DNA from: a virus | Reading direction: 5' to 3' (one strand) | Length of the DNA stretch: 44,957 bases | Virus record (IMG/VR): IMGVR_UViG_3300008219_002937 | Span: 1-44,957 of that record | Part shown: piece after piece, positions 17,401-24,005 of the stretch | Numbering within the stretch: the first letter of the stretch is position 1 | How the letters are laid out: each line of letters opens with the position of its first letter | The notes under the pieces: generated by a model | Database searches by the model: none | What the model saw: only the letters and a program-made list of their open reading frames with translations | What the model was told of the DNA's origin: nothing | Made by a program: the position numbers and the translations under genes

Positions 17401-17873
17401 GTAATAAGCATTTCTGGTCTGCAATTGCGCTAGAGAGACCAAAGAACAAAAAGAAGCTGCGAGAGAACATAGACATGTATGCTCCGGAGGGAGAGTTCAC
17501 AGAAGAGGAGACGATCCAGAATATTGTTTCCTTGACAGGAGTTTTCCCAATGAACCGGGTTATGGAATCTGGAATTCGCGAGAGGCTAGCCGAATTGTAC
17601 GTCCCGCCAATCTCCCAGTTCGATCCGGATCTTCAGCTAGCTTGGTTCATTCCTCGCGAAATAATTCCAAAGAAAACAAAGAATGGTAAAGATTATTGGA
17701 TTCTCCGCGTTATTGACGACAAGGCGGCGGTTACAAGTATTAAATGTTGGGGTGTTCGTCCCGAGAAGGATGTGGTACACTTAAATCGGCCATACATGAG
17801 CCGACTAGATTACGATCCGGACTGGGGATTCTCAACAAGATCAATTCGTCATAATTTTAGACTACTAGGATAG
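14430..17873 (+). CDS. dnaE: DNA polymerase III alpha subunit (family C, DnaE type)
   Basis: 1147 residues, full length for DnaE (E. coli about 1160). The PHP domain opens with 'GLHAHSVAGSIFD' and 'LALTDHGNMNG'. The catalytic core has 'GPGRGSAAGSLVAYALG', the palm Asp pair Asp475 and Asp477 in 'PDIDYDV', and the third Asp640 in 'KFDILGL'. 'CSRHAGGVVIA', 'YRPGPLG', 'YGFLIFQEQ' and 'YGFNKSHAVSYS' are the usual DnaE blocks. An OB-like domain is at about 1060-1147. It is probably the main replicative polymerase. No separate epsilon, clamp or loader genes are recognisable in the window. It overlaps the upstream gene by 4 bases (ATGA). Confidence 0.95.
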   Translation: MSEENNRVKSKIPFVGLHAHSVAGSIFDAIGFPPEHMDFAYQNGSEALALTDHGNMNGFSHQILHAKKMKAEGRDFKPIFGCEAYFLPSVAEWQEDYDRIREETKKKSQLNSELSGATVESEGESKKAIKNILNRRRHLVLLAMNQTGLNNLFKLISESYRSENFYRYPRIDYSLLEKYSEGVIASSACLGGVYAGNYWENRDDGEEAVLEAMRETTRRMVDIFGDRWFAELQWNSVPEQHDLNKYIIKMHEEFGVELISTADSHYPDPDAWKDRELYKRLGWLGRGTPDWMEDTSLPPGVEEIGYELYPKNGDQMWASFKQYAAAANETYDEDMVLKSITNTHDIAMNRIEDFEPDTTVRLPDFVVPEGATATQALTRLAINGLRDLGLQEKENYLRRLKMELGVIDDRGFSKYFLTMKAIADRANTIQLTGPGRGSAAGSLVAYALGITQVDPIRWNLLFERFLRKDATDYPDIDYDVADPMKLKEILIEEWGENTVVPISNWNTLQLRSLIKDISKFYGVPFTEVNPVTSRMIREATPAAKKKHNIKSGVYNPTWQEVMEFSSSLKSFLAKYPHIKTHVEMLVGQVRSCSRHAGGVVIAENLDECMPLINSGGVRQTPWSEGQNVRHLEPLGFIKFDILGLASLRMIQGAIKHVLKRHEGVENPTFEDVKKFYETRLHPDAIDFEDKKVYHNVFHKGNWAGIFQFTEGGSQRFCKNAKPTNLIDLASITSIYRPGPLGAKVDKAFVEAKKNPEDVHYINDTVREITEESYGFLIFQEQIAMLAHKLGKNLSLDEGNLLRKVLTKKGTGKDSVKQNIYKKFMAGCSEKAMRTTTAQKLWDTFEYFSGYGFNKSHAVSYSILSFQCAWLLTYYPAEWMAAFLDKEPESRKERAINIAKNYGFNIQEVDIGHSGRVWEISDDGNTLIQPLSSIKGLGETAIEQIVNNRPFNDVEEFLFNENIVYSKLNKKALSVLVRSGALSSLKDERFTGNKHFWSAIALERPKNKKKLRENIDMYAPEGEFTEEETIQNIVSLTGVFPMNRVMESGIRERLAELYVPPISQFDPDLQLAWFIPREIIPKKTKNGKDYWILRVIDDKAAVTSIKCWGVRPEKDVVHLNRPYMSRLDYDPDWGFSTRSIRHNFRLLG

Positions 17874-17887
17874 AAAGGAAAAGTAAA

Positions 17888-18043
17888 ATGGCTAGAAGAA
17901 TAAAGACAACGACAGGAAGAAGTGATAAGGCAAATAAGAAGAAAAGCGCGCAGGGTTGCGGCAAGTTCACTAAGTGGCGACGCCCCGGCCCCAACGGCGG
18001 AAACAAGAAATACCGCAAGAAGTATAGGGGACAAGGACGATGA
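17888..18043 (+). CDS. Small very basic protein, 51 residues, function unknown
   Basis: ATG at 17888 after an AAAGGAAAAGTAAA ribosome site, ending in TGA at 18041-18043 that overlaps the next ATG (ATGA). The product is very rich in Lys and Arg with a 'QGCGKFTKWRRPGPNGG' segment and a basic tail. The charge suggests nucleic-acid binding. The good ribosome site, coupling to neighbours on both sides and dense packing support a real gene. Confidence 0.65.
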   Translation: MARRIKTTTGRSDKANKKKSAQGCGKFTKWRRPGPNGGNKKYRKKYRGQGR

Positions 18044-18234
18044 TCGCTGACATAATTGTCGACCTACAATATGGTGATTGCGGGAAGGGCAAGGTAACTC
18101 ACCACCTTCTACGTACTTTGAAATATACTCACTGTATTCGCTATAACGGCGGGTGCAATGCTGGCCACACTATCTTCCATGAAGGCAAGAAGTTTGTGAC
18201 ACATCAAAAAACTATGGTTTATGCTGTGTTGTAA
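18040..18234 (+). pseudogene. Truncated N-terminal copy of adenylosuccinate synthetase
   Basis: 64 residues that align without gaps to the first 60 residues of the intact PurA at 18811, with about 40 identical positions. It keeps 'GDCGKGKVTH' (intact copy: GDEGKGKVTH) and 'NAGHTI', then diverges at 'HQKTMVYAVL' and stops. All later PurA motifs are missing, so it cannot be an active synthetase alone. The copies are too different for a fresh tandem duplication. An HNH endonuclease gene follows 28 bases later. The simplest reading is an original purA cut short by insertion of the endonuclease, with function restored by a second, diverged purA. Confidence 0.8.
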
Positions 18235-18262
18235 TACTATATATTATAGGAGGTATTGAAAG

Positions 18263-18808
18263 ATGAACTATAAAATCTGCAAAACCTGTAATATTGAGAA
18301 ACCTGCCAAGGACTACTATAAACAACAGGGCGGAATGTTGGGTGTCAAAGCCCACTGTAAAGAATGTTATACTCGCATCCGCGCTCGGAACAAGTCTGAG
18401 GCTACGCGAGAAAGAAATAGGATTCGACAGCGACAATATTATAGAGACAACACTGAGCTTTTAGTAGCGAAGCAGAAAGAGTATTACGAGAATAACAAAG
18501 ATAAGGTAAAGGAATACCGTAAGCGGCCGCTTGTTCGATATAAGAAATATATTCGGGGCGCCGAAGAGAGAGGGCTCGACTTCTCTCTTACCGAACAGGA
18601 GTTTCTGTCGTTTTGGCAAAAAGAGTGTTACTATTGTGGCGCCATACCAGAAACCATAGGGATTGATAGAATGAGAAATGAAGAAGGATATAGTTTGGAC
18701 AATGTAGTTGCATGCTGCAAAGATTGTAATTTTTTGAAGCACAACTTGACACCAGAGGTCTTTCTTGATAGGATAAAGAAGATATACAATTATCAAAATA
18801 GGAGTTAG
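18263..18808 (+). CDS. HNH homing-type endonuclease
   Basis: 181 residues. The N-terminal zinc motif 'CKTCNIEKPAKDYY' and 'CKECYTRIRARN' is typical of phage HNH proteins. A basic coiled region follows (Arg/Lys/Tyr-rich, about 50-110). The nuclease core is 'CYYCGAIPETIGIDR', 'GYSLDNVVACCKDCN' and 'FLKHN' (zinc Cys pairs, D-R, N-V..CC..CN). AGGAGG ribosome site 9 bases before the ATG. Lying between a broken and an intact purA, it is probably a free-standing homing endonuclease that drove this rearrangement. Confidence 0.88.
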   Translation: MNYKICKTCNIEKPAKDYYKQQGGMLGVKAHCKECYTRIRARNKSEATRERNRIRQRQYYRDNTELLVAKQKEYYENNKDKVKEYRKRPLVRYKKYIRGAEERGLDFSLTEQEFLSFWQKECYYCGAIPETIGIDRMRNEEGYSLDNVVACCKDCNFLKHNLTPEVFLDRIKKIYNYQNRS

Positions 18809-18810
18809 TA

Positions 18811-19809
18811 ATGATAGCAGATATAGTAGTGGGATTGTCTTTTGGAGACGAAGGAAAAGGAAAAGTAACGCATCAGCTTTTAAAGTCAGGCAAATATACA
18901 CATTGTCTGCGGTACAACGGGTCTAATAATGCCGGACATACGATTTATCACAAGGGTGAAAAGTTTGTTCTGCATTCTATTCCTATGGGCGTCTTCTTTG
19001 GCGTCAAGTCAATCATCGGCGCAGGATGCGTCGTAAACCTTGAGCAGTTCTTCAGCGAAATCGAAATGCTGGAAGAAGGTGGCATCCCCACCGAAGGGTT
19101 GGTTTGTATTGCCAACAGTGCGCATGTTATAACGGATGAGCACCTAGAGGAAGATGGTAAAGAATTCTCGATTGGCACAACGAAGAAGGGGAATGGGCCA
19201 GCCTACCGCGATAAGTATGCGCGCACCGGAACCCGAGCCGAAGCCGTAGAAGCCTTAAATGATTATACTGTAGATCTGTATAAAGAACTACATTCTGCCT
19301 CTCCCACCGTTGTGCTGCTAGAGGGTGCTCAGGGTTTCGGCCTCGATATTGATTGGGGTGATTACCCATATGTTACATCCAGTCACTGTACTAGCGCCGG
19401 CGCCCTGTTGAATGGGATTCCACCATTCTCTGTAAGAAAGGTTTACGGTGTTGCGAAGGCGTATGAGACATATGTCGGTGCAAAGAAGTTCGAACCCGAT
19501 TCTCCTATATTTCAAAAATTGAGAGATGTCGGCAACGAATACGGTGCAACAACCGGCCGGCCCCGGCAATGCAATTGGACAAACTTGAGCCTTTTAGAAA
19601 AGGCCGCTAAGATCAATGGAATCACTGATCTCATCATAAACAAGGTTGATGTGATGAGGGAGGTGGGCGAGTGGAATCTCAGGTTTGATGATTCTATGAT
19701 TACGAGACTTCAAGAGGAAGAAGCTTGGAAGAATTATATAAGATACTTCTTCAACAAAAAGATAAGAAACCTAACAATTTATTTTTCAGAAACACCAGAA
19801 AGGATATAA
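18811..19809 (+). CDS. purA: Adenylosuccinate synthetase, short archaeal/phage type
   Basis: 332 residues, about 100 shorter than bacterial PurA (about 430) and similar to archaeal PurA and phage PurZ enzymes. Motifs: 'FGDEGKGKVTH' with the catalytic Asp at 13, 'NNAGHTI' with the catalytic His, 'GTTKKGNGPAYRDKYART', 'LEGAQGFGLDIDWG', 'YPYVTSSHCTSAGA', 'GNEYGATTGRPRQ' and 'INKVDVM'. It joins IMP and aspartate using GTP, the first step from IMP to AMP. Asp13 is what PurA has; the Z-genome enzyme PurZ carries Ser there, so an IMP substrate is favoured. It begins 3 bases after the HNH stop, and ClpP follows after 1 base. Confidence 0.88.
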   Translation: MIADIVVGLSFGDEGKGKVTHQLLKSGKYTHCLRYNGSNNAGHTIYHKGEKFVLHSIPMGVFFGVKSIIGAGCVVNLEQFFSEIEMLEEGGIPTEGLVCIANSAHVITDEHLEEDGKEFSIGTTKKGNGPAYRDKYARTGTRAEAVEALNDYTVDLYKELHSASPTVVLLEGAQGFGLDIDWGDYPYVTSSHCTSAGALLNGIPPFSVRKVYGVAKAYETYVGAKKFEPDSPIFQKLRDVGNEYGATTGRPRQCNWTNLSLLEKAAKINGITDLIINKVDVMREVGEWNLRFDDSMITRLQEEEAWKNYIRYFFNKKIRNLTIYFSETPERI

Positions 19810-19810
19810 A

Positions 19811-20413
19811 ATGAAAATTACAACAACATACTCTCCCTTACTAAAGGATCCCGAATTACAGAGAAACCCTGTTATTATCAGGGTTAACGAATTTAATAAT
19901 CGAGCAGCGAAGGATTTTGAGACACAGATTACTCGGGCCCATAATACCGGACAGCCTGTTATTCCAATTGTCATTGATTCGTATGGAGGGCAGGTGTATA
20001 GCCTTATGAGCATGATCTCCTCTATTAGACACTCAGAGTTACCAGTCGCGACGATTATCGAAGGAAAGGCGATGTCTTGCGGAGCAATTCTGTTTTCTTT
20101 CGGTGCCGATGGCATGAGATTTATGGATGCTGACGCAACGCTGATGATCCATGATGTTTCATCGGGAATGTGGGGGAAGATCGAAGAGATCAAAGCCTCT
20201 GCCGCAGAAGCTGAGAGATTGAACCAGAAGATCTATCGCATGATGGCGACCAACTGTGGGAACCCGGAAGAATATTTTTTGGAAATGATTCATGACCGCG
20301 GCCACACAGACTGGTTCCTTGATGCAGCAGAGGCTAAGAAGCATAATTTAGCAAACGAGATCCGAGTTCCAAAATTTAATATTCTTGCGAACGTCGCGAT
20401 CAATTTCGAATAG
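19811..20413 (+). CDS. ClpP-like serine peptidase, copy 1
   Basis: 200 residues, the size of mature ClpP. The triad can be placed: Ser in 'GKAMSCGAIL', His in 'TLMIHDVSSG' and Asp in 'HTDWFLDAAEAKKHNLANEI', with the oxyanion segment 'IDSYGGQVYSLMSM'. ClpP forms barrel-shaped rings that degrade proteins fed by a Clp ATPase; none is seen in the window, so a host ATPase, ATPase-free use, or a virion-maturation role are all possible. The ATG follows the purA stop by 1 base (AGGATATAAA). A second ClpP-like gene is at 24377. Confidence 0.85.
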   Translation: MKITTTYSPLLKDPELQRNPVIIRVNEFNNRAAKDFETQITRAHNTGQPVIPIVIDSYGGQVYSLMSMISSIRHSELPVATIIEGKAMSCGAILFSFGADGMRFMDADATLMIHDVSSGMWGKIEEIKASAAEAERLNQKIYRMMATNCGNPEEYFLEMIHDRGHTDWFLDAAEAKKHNLANEIRVPKFNILANVAINFE

Positions 20414-20421
20414 AGGTTATT

Positions 20422-20937
20422 ATGAGTGTTGGACCTAATTTATGGAAGAAGGAAGGTGGCGCCGTTGGGTTTAGTTCGAAATCTGTTGAATGGGATACCC
20501 CGGCCGCATTCTTTCAACGTTTGGATTTAAGTTTTTCATTTACTTTGGATCCTTGCGCAACAGAGAGAAACGCAAAGTGTAGCAAATTCTACACCATTGA
20601 GCAGAATGGCCTAGAGCAAGATTGGGGTGGGGAGACTGTTTTTGTTAACCCGCCCTACGGCCGCGGCATCGGTGCCTGGGTTGAAAAGGCTTATAAGGAG
20701 AGTAAGAAACACAATACGACAGTTGTTATGTTGATTCCCTCTCGCACAGACACGAAGTGGTGGCACAATTATGTTATGAAGGCCAAAGAGGTTTATCTTC
20801 TTAAGGGAAGGTTGAAATTTGGTGATTCGAAGAATGCTGCGCCATTTCCTTCTGCAGTGGTGGTATTTGAGTCTGACAGTCTTCTAGCGCGCACCCCCTC
20901 AACCAATCCGCGCATGTTTTCATTAGAAAGGACATAG
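20422..20937 (+). CDS. Phage DNA N-6-adenine methyltransferase (Dam family)
   Basis: 171 residues. The phage Dam family layout is clear: 'GFSSKSVEWDTPAAFFQRL', 'FTLDPCATERNAKCSKFYT', catalytic 'VFVNPPYGRGI' (NPPY), 'VVMLIPSRTDTKWWH' and 'GRLKFGDSKNAAPFPSAVVVF'. It methylates adenine N6 in DNA, probably to protect phage DNA from restriction or to mark it. The target site cannot be read from the protein. AGAGGTTATT site before the ATG. Confidence 0.9.
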   Translation: MSVGPNLWKKEGGAVGFSSKSVEWDTPAAFFQRLDLSFSFTLDPCATERNAKCSKFYTIEQNGLEQDWGGETVFVNPPYGRGIGAWVEKAYKESKKHNTTVVMLIPSRTDTKWWHNYVMKAKEVYLLKGRLKFGDSKNAAPFPSAVVVFESDSLLARTPSTNPRMFSLERT

Positions 20938-20939
20938 GT

Positions 20940-21209
20940 ATGAAAAAAATTAGAAAAGTAGTAAAAAAGAATAAAAAGAAAGAGTCGAACGATGCACTTT
21001 CTGCTTTGGAGAAGAAGGCTAGCCTCTTCTTAGATATGCCGTCTGAGTGCTGTGTGTGCAGCGAAGAATTCGATAAGGAAGATAAAGAGATGGTAGAGAC
21101 TTGGCAGGTTTCAGTTTATGAAGAAAGAAAGCTGGTTAGATTAACCTGCCCAGTGTGTCATGGCAAGGTCAAAAATTTCATTGAAAGGATAAGAAATGAA
21201 CAGGAATAA
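20940..21209 (+). CDS. Small zinc-ribbon protein, function unknown
   Basis: 89 residues. A Lys-rich N-terminus is followed by 'ECCVCSEEFDKEDKEMVETW' and 'LTCPVCHGKV', giving two C-x2-C pairs for one zinc. The ATG is 2 bases after the Dam stop and the 3' end overlaps the next gene by 14 bases. The fold suggests nucleic-acid or protein binding. No specific role is supported. Confidence 0.62.
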   Translation: MKKIRKVVKKNKKKESNDALSALEKKASLFLDMPSECCVCSEEFDKEDKEMVETWQVSVYEERKLVRLTCPVCHGKVKNFIERIRNEQE

Positions 21210-22284
21210 CAAAAGTTTTACGACCAACACATATGGCAAAGTAGAATACACGTATGAACAGGAACGCCAGTTTGCAGAATCTCTTTCGTACGATGATGTA
21301 CTTTTAAAACCACAGTATTCTGAGATCTTGAGTCGTTCAGATATTGATATTGGCAGCGATTTAGGACTCAACCATCGCCTAGGCTTGCCTCTGATTGCCG
21401 CGCCGATGGACACAATTTCCGAAGCAGACATGGCCCTATCTATGGACCGCTCTGGCGGAATGGCAGTATTACATCGCTATAATACACCGGAAGAGCAGGC
21501 AAGGGTGGCATCGACAGTTATAAAATTGCATGGCGCAACCGTCGCCGCGGCCATTGGGGTTTCGGACGATTTCCTAGTACGAGCTACAGCGCTCTATGAG
21601 GCTGGTGTGCGCACTTTCTGCTTAGATGTGGCCCATGGACACCACATTCTCGTACGGCGAGCTATAGCGTCTCTGAGGCTAACTTATGGTAATAAAATTC
21701 ATATCATGGCTGGAAATGTTGCAACGCTTGAGGGCTTGAATGACCTATCTGATTGGGGCGCTGATAGTGTTCGTGTCGGAATCGGCGGCGGCTCGATTTG
21801 TAGTACTAGGATACAAACTGGCCATGGCATACCAACATTCCAATCTGTACTGGATTGTGCTAAAACTGACCGCGATGTAAAGATCATCGCTGACGGAGGA
21901 ATTAAAAATTCTGGCGACATTGTAAAGGTTTTGGCTGCCGGCGCAGATTTTGTTATGGCCGGTTCTATACTTGCCGGAACAGACGAATGCCCGGGCGAAC
22001 TAATAAAGACTCACGATGGAGAGTTCAAAACCTACAGAGGCATGGCCAGTAAAGACGCTCAGATGGACTGGCGCGGCCGCACATCATCTTTAGAAGGTGT
22101 CTCAGCAGTTGTTCCATATAGGGGCCCCGTCGCCAATGTTTTGCAGGATCTAGAAAGAGGTATCCGTAGTGGCTTTTCGTATTCCGGCGCAAGCTGCTTA
22201 GTTGAATTACAGGCAAAGTCTAAGTTCATTAGGCAAACTGGCGCCGGCCAATTGGAAAGTACAACTCACATTAGTGGGCGATAA
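21196..22284 (+). CDS. IMP dehydrogenase / GMP reductase family enzyme without CBS domains
   Basis: 362 residues. The TIM-barrel motifs are 'LSYDDVLLKPQYSEIL', 'PLIAAPMDTISEADMA', 'GIGGGSICSTRIQTG' with the catalytic Cys, 'IIADGGIKNSGDIVK', 'YRGMAS' and 'VVPYRGPV'. The regulatory CBS pair of bacterial GuaB is absent. The flap between YRGM and VPYRGP is only about 22 residues and lacks the Arg-Tyr pair of IMPDH, which is closer to GMP reductase; the C-terminal 'RQTGAGQLEST' is more like IMPDH. So it either makes XMP from IMP or returns GMP to IMP. With PurA nearby the phage acts at the IMP branch point either way. Confidence 0.8.
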   Translation: MNRNNKSFTTNTYGKVEYTYEQERQFAESLSYDDVLLKPQYSEILSRSDIDIGSDLGLNHRLGLPLIAAPMDTISEADMALSMDRSGGMAVLHRYNTPEEQARVASTVIKLHGATVAAAIGVSDDFLVRATALYEAGVRTFCLDVAHGHHILVRRAIASLRLTYGNKIHIMAGNVATLEGLNDLSDWGADSVRVGIGGGSICSTRIQTGHGIPTFQSVLDCAKTDRDVKIIADGGIKNSGDIVKVLAAGADFVMAGSILAGTDECPGELIKTHDGEFKTYRGMASKDAQMDWRGRTSSLEGVSAVVPYRGPVANVLQDLERGIRSGFSYSGASCLVELQAKSKFIRQTGAGQLESTTHISGR

Positions 22285-22285
22285 G

Positions 22286-22612
22286 ATGGAAGATGTCAAA
22301 CTATCCAAATTGAGCTTTTTTGTTGATCCAAAAACACATGAGGATTTTCGAATAAGATTACATTACGATGGCTTTGGTAGTCAAAGTTATTTTTTTAAAG
22401 CTTGTCTGTTTGGCTACCTGACACAGAATGATAAGTTTATGGCTTATATCGATTCTTTCAAGGAAGACAATCAAGTTCAAAGTTATATGAAAAGATATAA
22501 GTCAACTAAACTAAGAAAGTCCGGCCAAGAGATTAAACAAAAGCTGGGCTTATCTGAAGAGGACATAGAAAACATATTCGATATACTAGAACAGGAGATG
22601 GTAGAATTATGA
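22286..22612 (+). CDS. Phage protein of unknown function, 108 residues
   Basis: Start chosen at ATG 22286, just after the upstream stop; the frame is open back to 22202 but that would overlap the conserved end of the IMPDH/GMPR gene. 'KLSFFVDPKTHEDFRI', then an aromatic 'SQSYFFKACLFGYL' segment, then a Lys/Glu-rich helical C-terminus (GQEIKQKLGLSEEDI). The pattern is reminiscent of small phage ribbon-helix-helix-like proteins but I cannot confirm this. It overlaps the sigma-like mini-protein by 4 bases, which suggests they are expressed together. Confidence 0.58.
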   Translation: MEDVKLSKLSFFVDPKTHEDFRIRLHYDGFGSQSYFFKACLFGYLTQNDKFMAYIDSFKEDNQVQSYMKRYKSTKLRKSGQEIKQKLGLSEEDIENIFDILEQEMVEL

Positions 22613-22842
22613 AAAAATGCGCACAGAAGTGTTTAATATCAAGTAAAACGTGTGATCGGGACGATTGCAGGATGTGGATAGACTACGAGGACGATCTTAA
22701 TTGTACTCTGGTTTGTGCTTACAAGAATGGCCCATTGACTCTAAGAGAGGTAGCAAAAAGGGAAAAGCTTAGTTTCGTTAGAGTAAAACAAATTCAAGAC
22801 GAAGCCATAGAAAAGATATCCAAAGTTGACTCTCTGGAATGA
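22609..22842 (+). CDS. Mini-protein: Cys cluster plus sigma70 region 4-like helix-turn-helix
   Basis: 77 residues. The N-terminus carries four Cys ('CAQKCLISSKTCDRDDCRMW') that could bind zinc. The C-terminal half, 'GPLTLREVAKREKLSFVRVK' followed by 'QIQDEAIEKISK', matches the region 4.2 helix-turn-helix of sigma factors (LT..EVA..L..S..RV.QI...A...L). It lacks regions 2 and 3, so it cannot be a full sigma factor. It may redirect host RNA polymerase toward -35 sites or act as a small regulator. The stop is followed by a 90-base gap. Confidence 0.7.
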   Translation: MKKCAQKCLISSKTCDRDDCRMWIDYEDDLNCTLVCAYKNGPLTLREVAKREKLSFVRVKQIQDEAIEKISKVDSLE

Positions 22843-22931
22843 CGTAAAAAAATAGCTTTTAGCAGAATTAACATCTATTTATATTGAATAAGGAAACTTT
22901 AAAAAGTTCCAACCCAGGAGAATTCTTAAGA

Positions 22932-23519
22932 ATGTCACAGAAAACTACACTACTTAACGAAGCCCAGATTCGTAAGTTCATGAAATTGGCCGCTATCGGC
23001 CCCTTGGTCGAAACATTTATTGCGGAGACCGAAGAAGAGGAAATCGAAGAATCAGCTTCCACAGAAGAAGATTCTGAATTAACCAGCGAAATGGCAGATG
23101 TCTATCGCGAAGAAGACGAAGAGGAAGCCATGCCGGCCGACCTCGACGCTGACCTAGAGGAACCTGCTCTAGAAGAGCCTGCCCTAGAAGAGCCAGAGCT
23201 TGATGCCCCTGCCGCTGACGGCGAAGTAAGCCTGTCTGACGAAGAGGTACAGAGCCTTGTTGATCTCCTCCGCGCTGCAGAGGGAGTTGTAAGCAAGCTT
23301 GAAGCTGCTCTGGCCCCTGCTGAAGAGGAAGCGGGAATGGAAATGGACCTAGAGGAACCTGCTCTAGAGCCAGAACTTGATGTCCCTGCCGCTGACGGTG
23401 AAGAAGACGAACTAGAAGAGCCAATGATGCAGGAGATCGATGATGATCTCTTGGAAACTGTGCTCAAGAAGGTCGCAAGCCGCTTGGCAACAAAAAACAC
23501 CACTGAGGCAACAGAGTAA
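22932..23519 (+). CDS. Highly acidic repeat protein, possibly prohead core or scaffold
   Basis: 195 residues from ATG 22932, 11 bases after an AGGAG; the frame extends to a TTG at 22884 without a ribosome site. The N-terminus 'LLNEAQIRKFMKLAAIGPL' is a helix pattern I have seen at the start of several marine phage proteins. The rest is Glu/Asp/Ala/Pro-rich with duplicated 'LEEPALE' and 'PAADGE' blocks. Acidic, low-complexity proteins of this size in T4-like phages are often prohead core components, which is only a suggestion here. The gene ends just before the promoter and terminator at 23529-23592. Confidence 0.6.
   Translation: MSQKTTLLNEAQIRKFMKLAAIGPLVETFIAETEEEEIEESASTEEDSELTSEMADVYREEDEEEAMPADLDADLEEPALEEPALEEPELDAPAADGEVSLSDEEVQSLVDLLRAAEGVVSKLEAALAPAEEEAGMEMDLEEPALEPELDVPAADGEEDELEEPMMQEIDDDLLETVLKKVASRLATKNTTEATE
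23151..23407 (+). repeat. Internal direct repeats in the acidic protein gene
   Basis: A 23-base unit beginning GACCTAGAGGAACCTGCTCT occurs exactly at 23151-23173 and 23345-23367. Each is followed by a near-identical stretch around CCTGCCGCTGACGG (about 23208 and 23385). The near-identity at the DNA level suggests a recent internal duplication. Confidence 0.8.
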
Positions 23520-23528
23520 AAAAAAGTA

Positions 23529-23557
23529 TTGACATCTTAAGAGAAATTCTCTATAAT
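23529..23557 (+). promoter_or_regulatory. Consensus sigma70 promoter directly upstream of a terminator hairpin
   Basis: TTGACA (23529-23534), 17-base spacer, TATAAT (23552-23557): a perfect consensus match. The expected start near 23563-23565 falls inside the 5' arm of the hairpin at 23558-23585. It drives the membrane protein gene at 23605. Confidence 0.88.
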
Positions 23558-23592
23558 AACAGCTGTGAGTAAAATCACGGCTGTTTTTTTTT
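23558..23592 (+). terminator. Intrinsic terminator abutting a promoter -10 box
   Basis: AACAGCTGTGA (23558-23568) pairs with TCACGGCTGTT (23575-23585) with one G-U pair and a 6-base loop, followed by a T-run to 23592. RNA started at the overlapping promoter would lack about half of the 5' arm. Confidence 0.85.
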
Positions 23593-23604
23593 GGAGTTAT
23601 ACAT

Positions 23605-23991
23605 ATGGAAGAATTAGCTAATCTGAATTCTGTTTTATGGTTTTTTATTGGAGTGTTGGCATGCCGATTTGTTTCGCGACTTATCGATATATCTCACGCT
23701 GCTATGCTTGTAACAGAGGCCGTTAACGCCACTTTACTTATGTTAGCGAAGTTGCACGAAGACATGGCCTTCGTCATGGAACTCAAGCGCAAACACATGC
23801 ATGCTTCCGACATATCTCCAGAGAGAATCAGAGATTTTGAAAAAATGGATGAGAGGGCTATCGAAGATTGGAAAAGTATGGTAATATCAAATATGATCTC
23901 CCGAGCCCCATCTTCGTTTGGAACGTTTCTTAGGTTTTCAAACTGGAGAGAGGCCATGGCGCACATTAACGAAATTCAAAAAAGAAAGTAG
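23605..23991 (+). CDS. Membrane-anchored phage protein of unknown function
   Basis: 128 residues. One N-terminal membrane segment (about residues 8-24, 'LWFFIGVLACRFV') is followed by a mostly helical, charged soluble part with 'AIEDWKSMVISNMI' and 'FRFSNWREAMAHINE'-like aromatic segments. It has its own strong promoter, so it is the first gene of a unit that runs through the second ClpP. ATG after TTGGAGTTATACAT. No function recognised. Confidence 0.6.
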   Translation: MEELANLNSVLWFFIGVLACRFVSRLIDISHAAMLVTEAVNATLLMLAKLHEDMAFVMELKRKHMHASDISPERIRDFEKMDERAIEDWKSMVISNMISRAPSSFGTFLRFSNWREAMAHINEIQKRK

Positions 23992-24005
23992 AAGAGGACA
24001 CTATT

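Noticed and set aside
1581-19809. A Z-genome (2-aminoadenine) system: PolA, MazG-like enzyme and short PurA resemble DpoZ, MazZ and PurZ.
   Set aside because: The intact PurA keeps the catalytic Asp of PurA (GDEGKGK) where PurZ has Ser, the PolA lacks an exonuclease domain, and no DatZ-like dATPase is seen. The short archaeal-type length alone is not enough.
22866-22884. T4-type late promoter (TATAAATA) near 22875.
   Set aside because: The match is on the minus strand, where no gene is present, and no similar motif precedes the virion-like genes.
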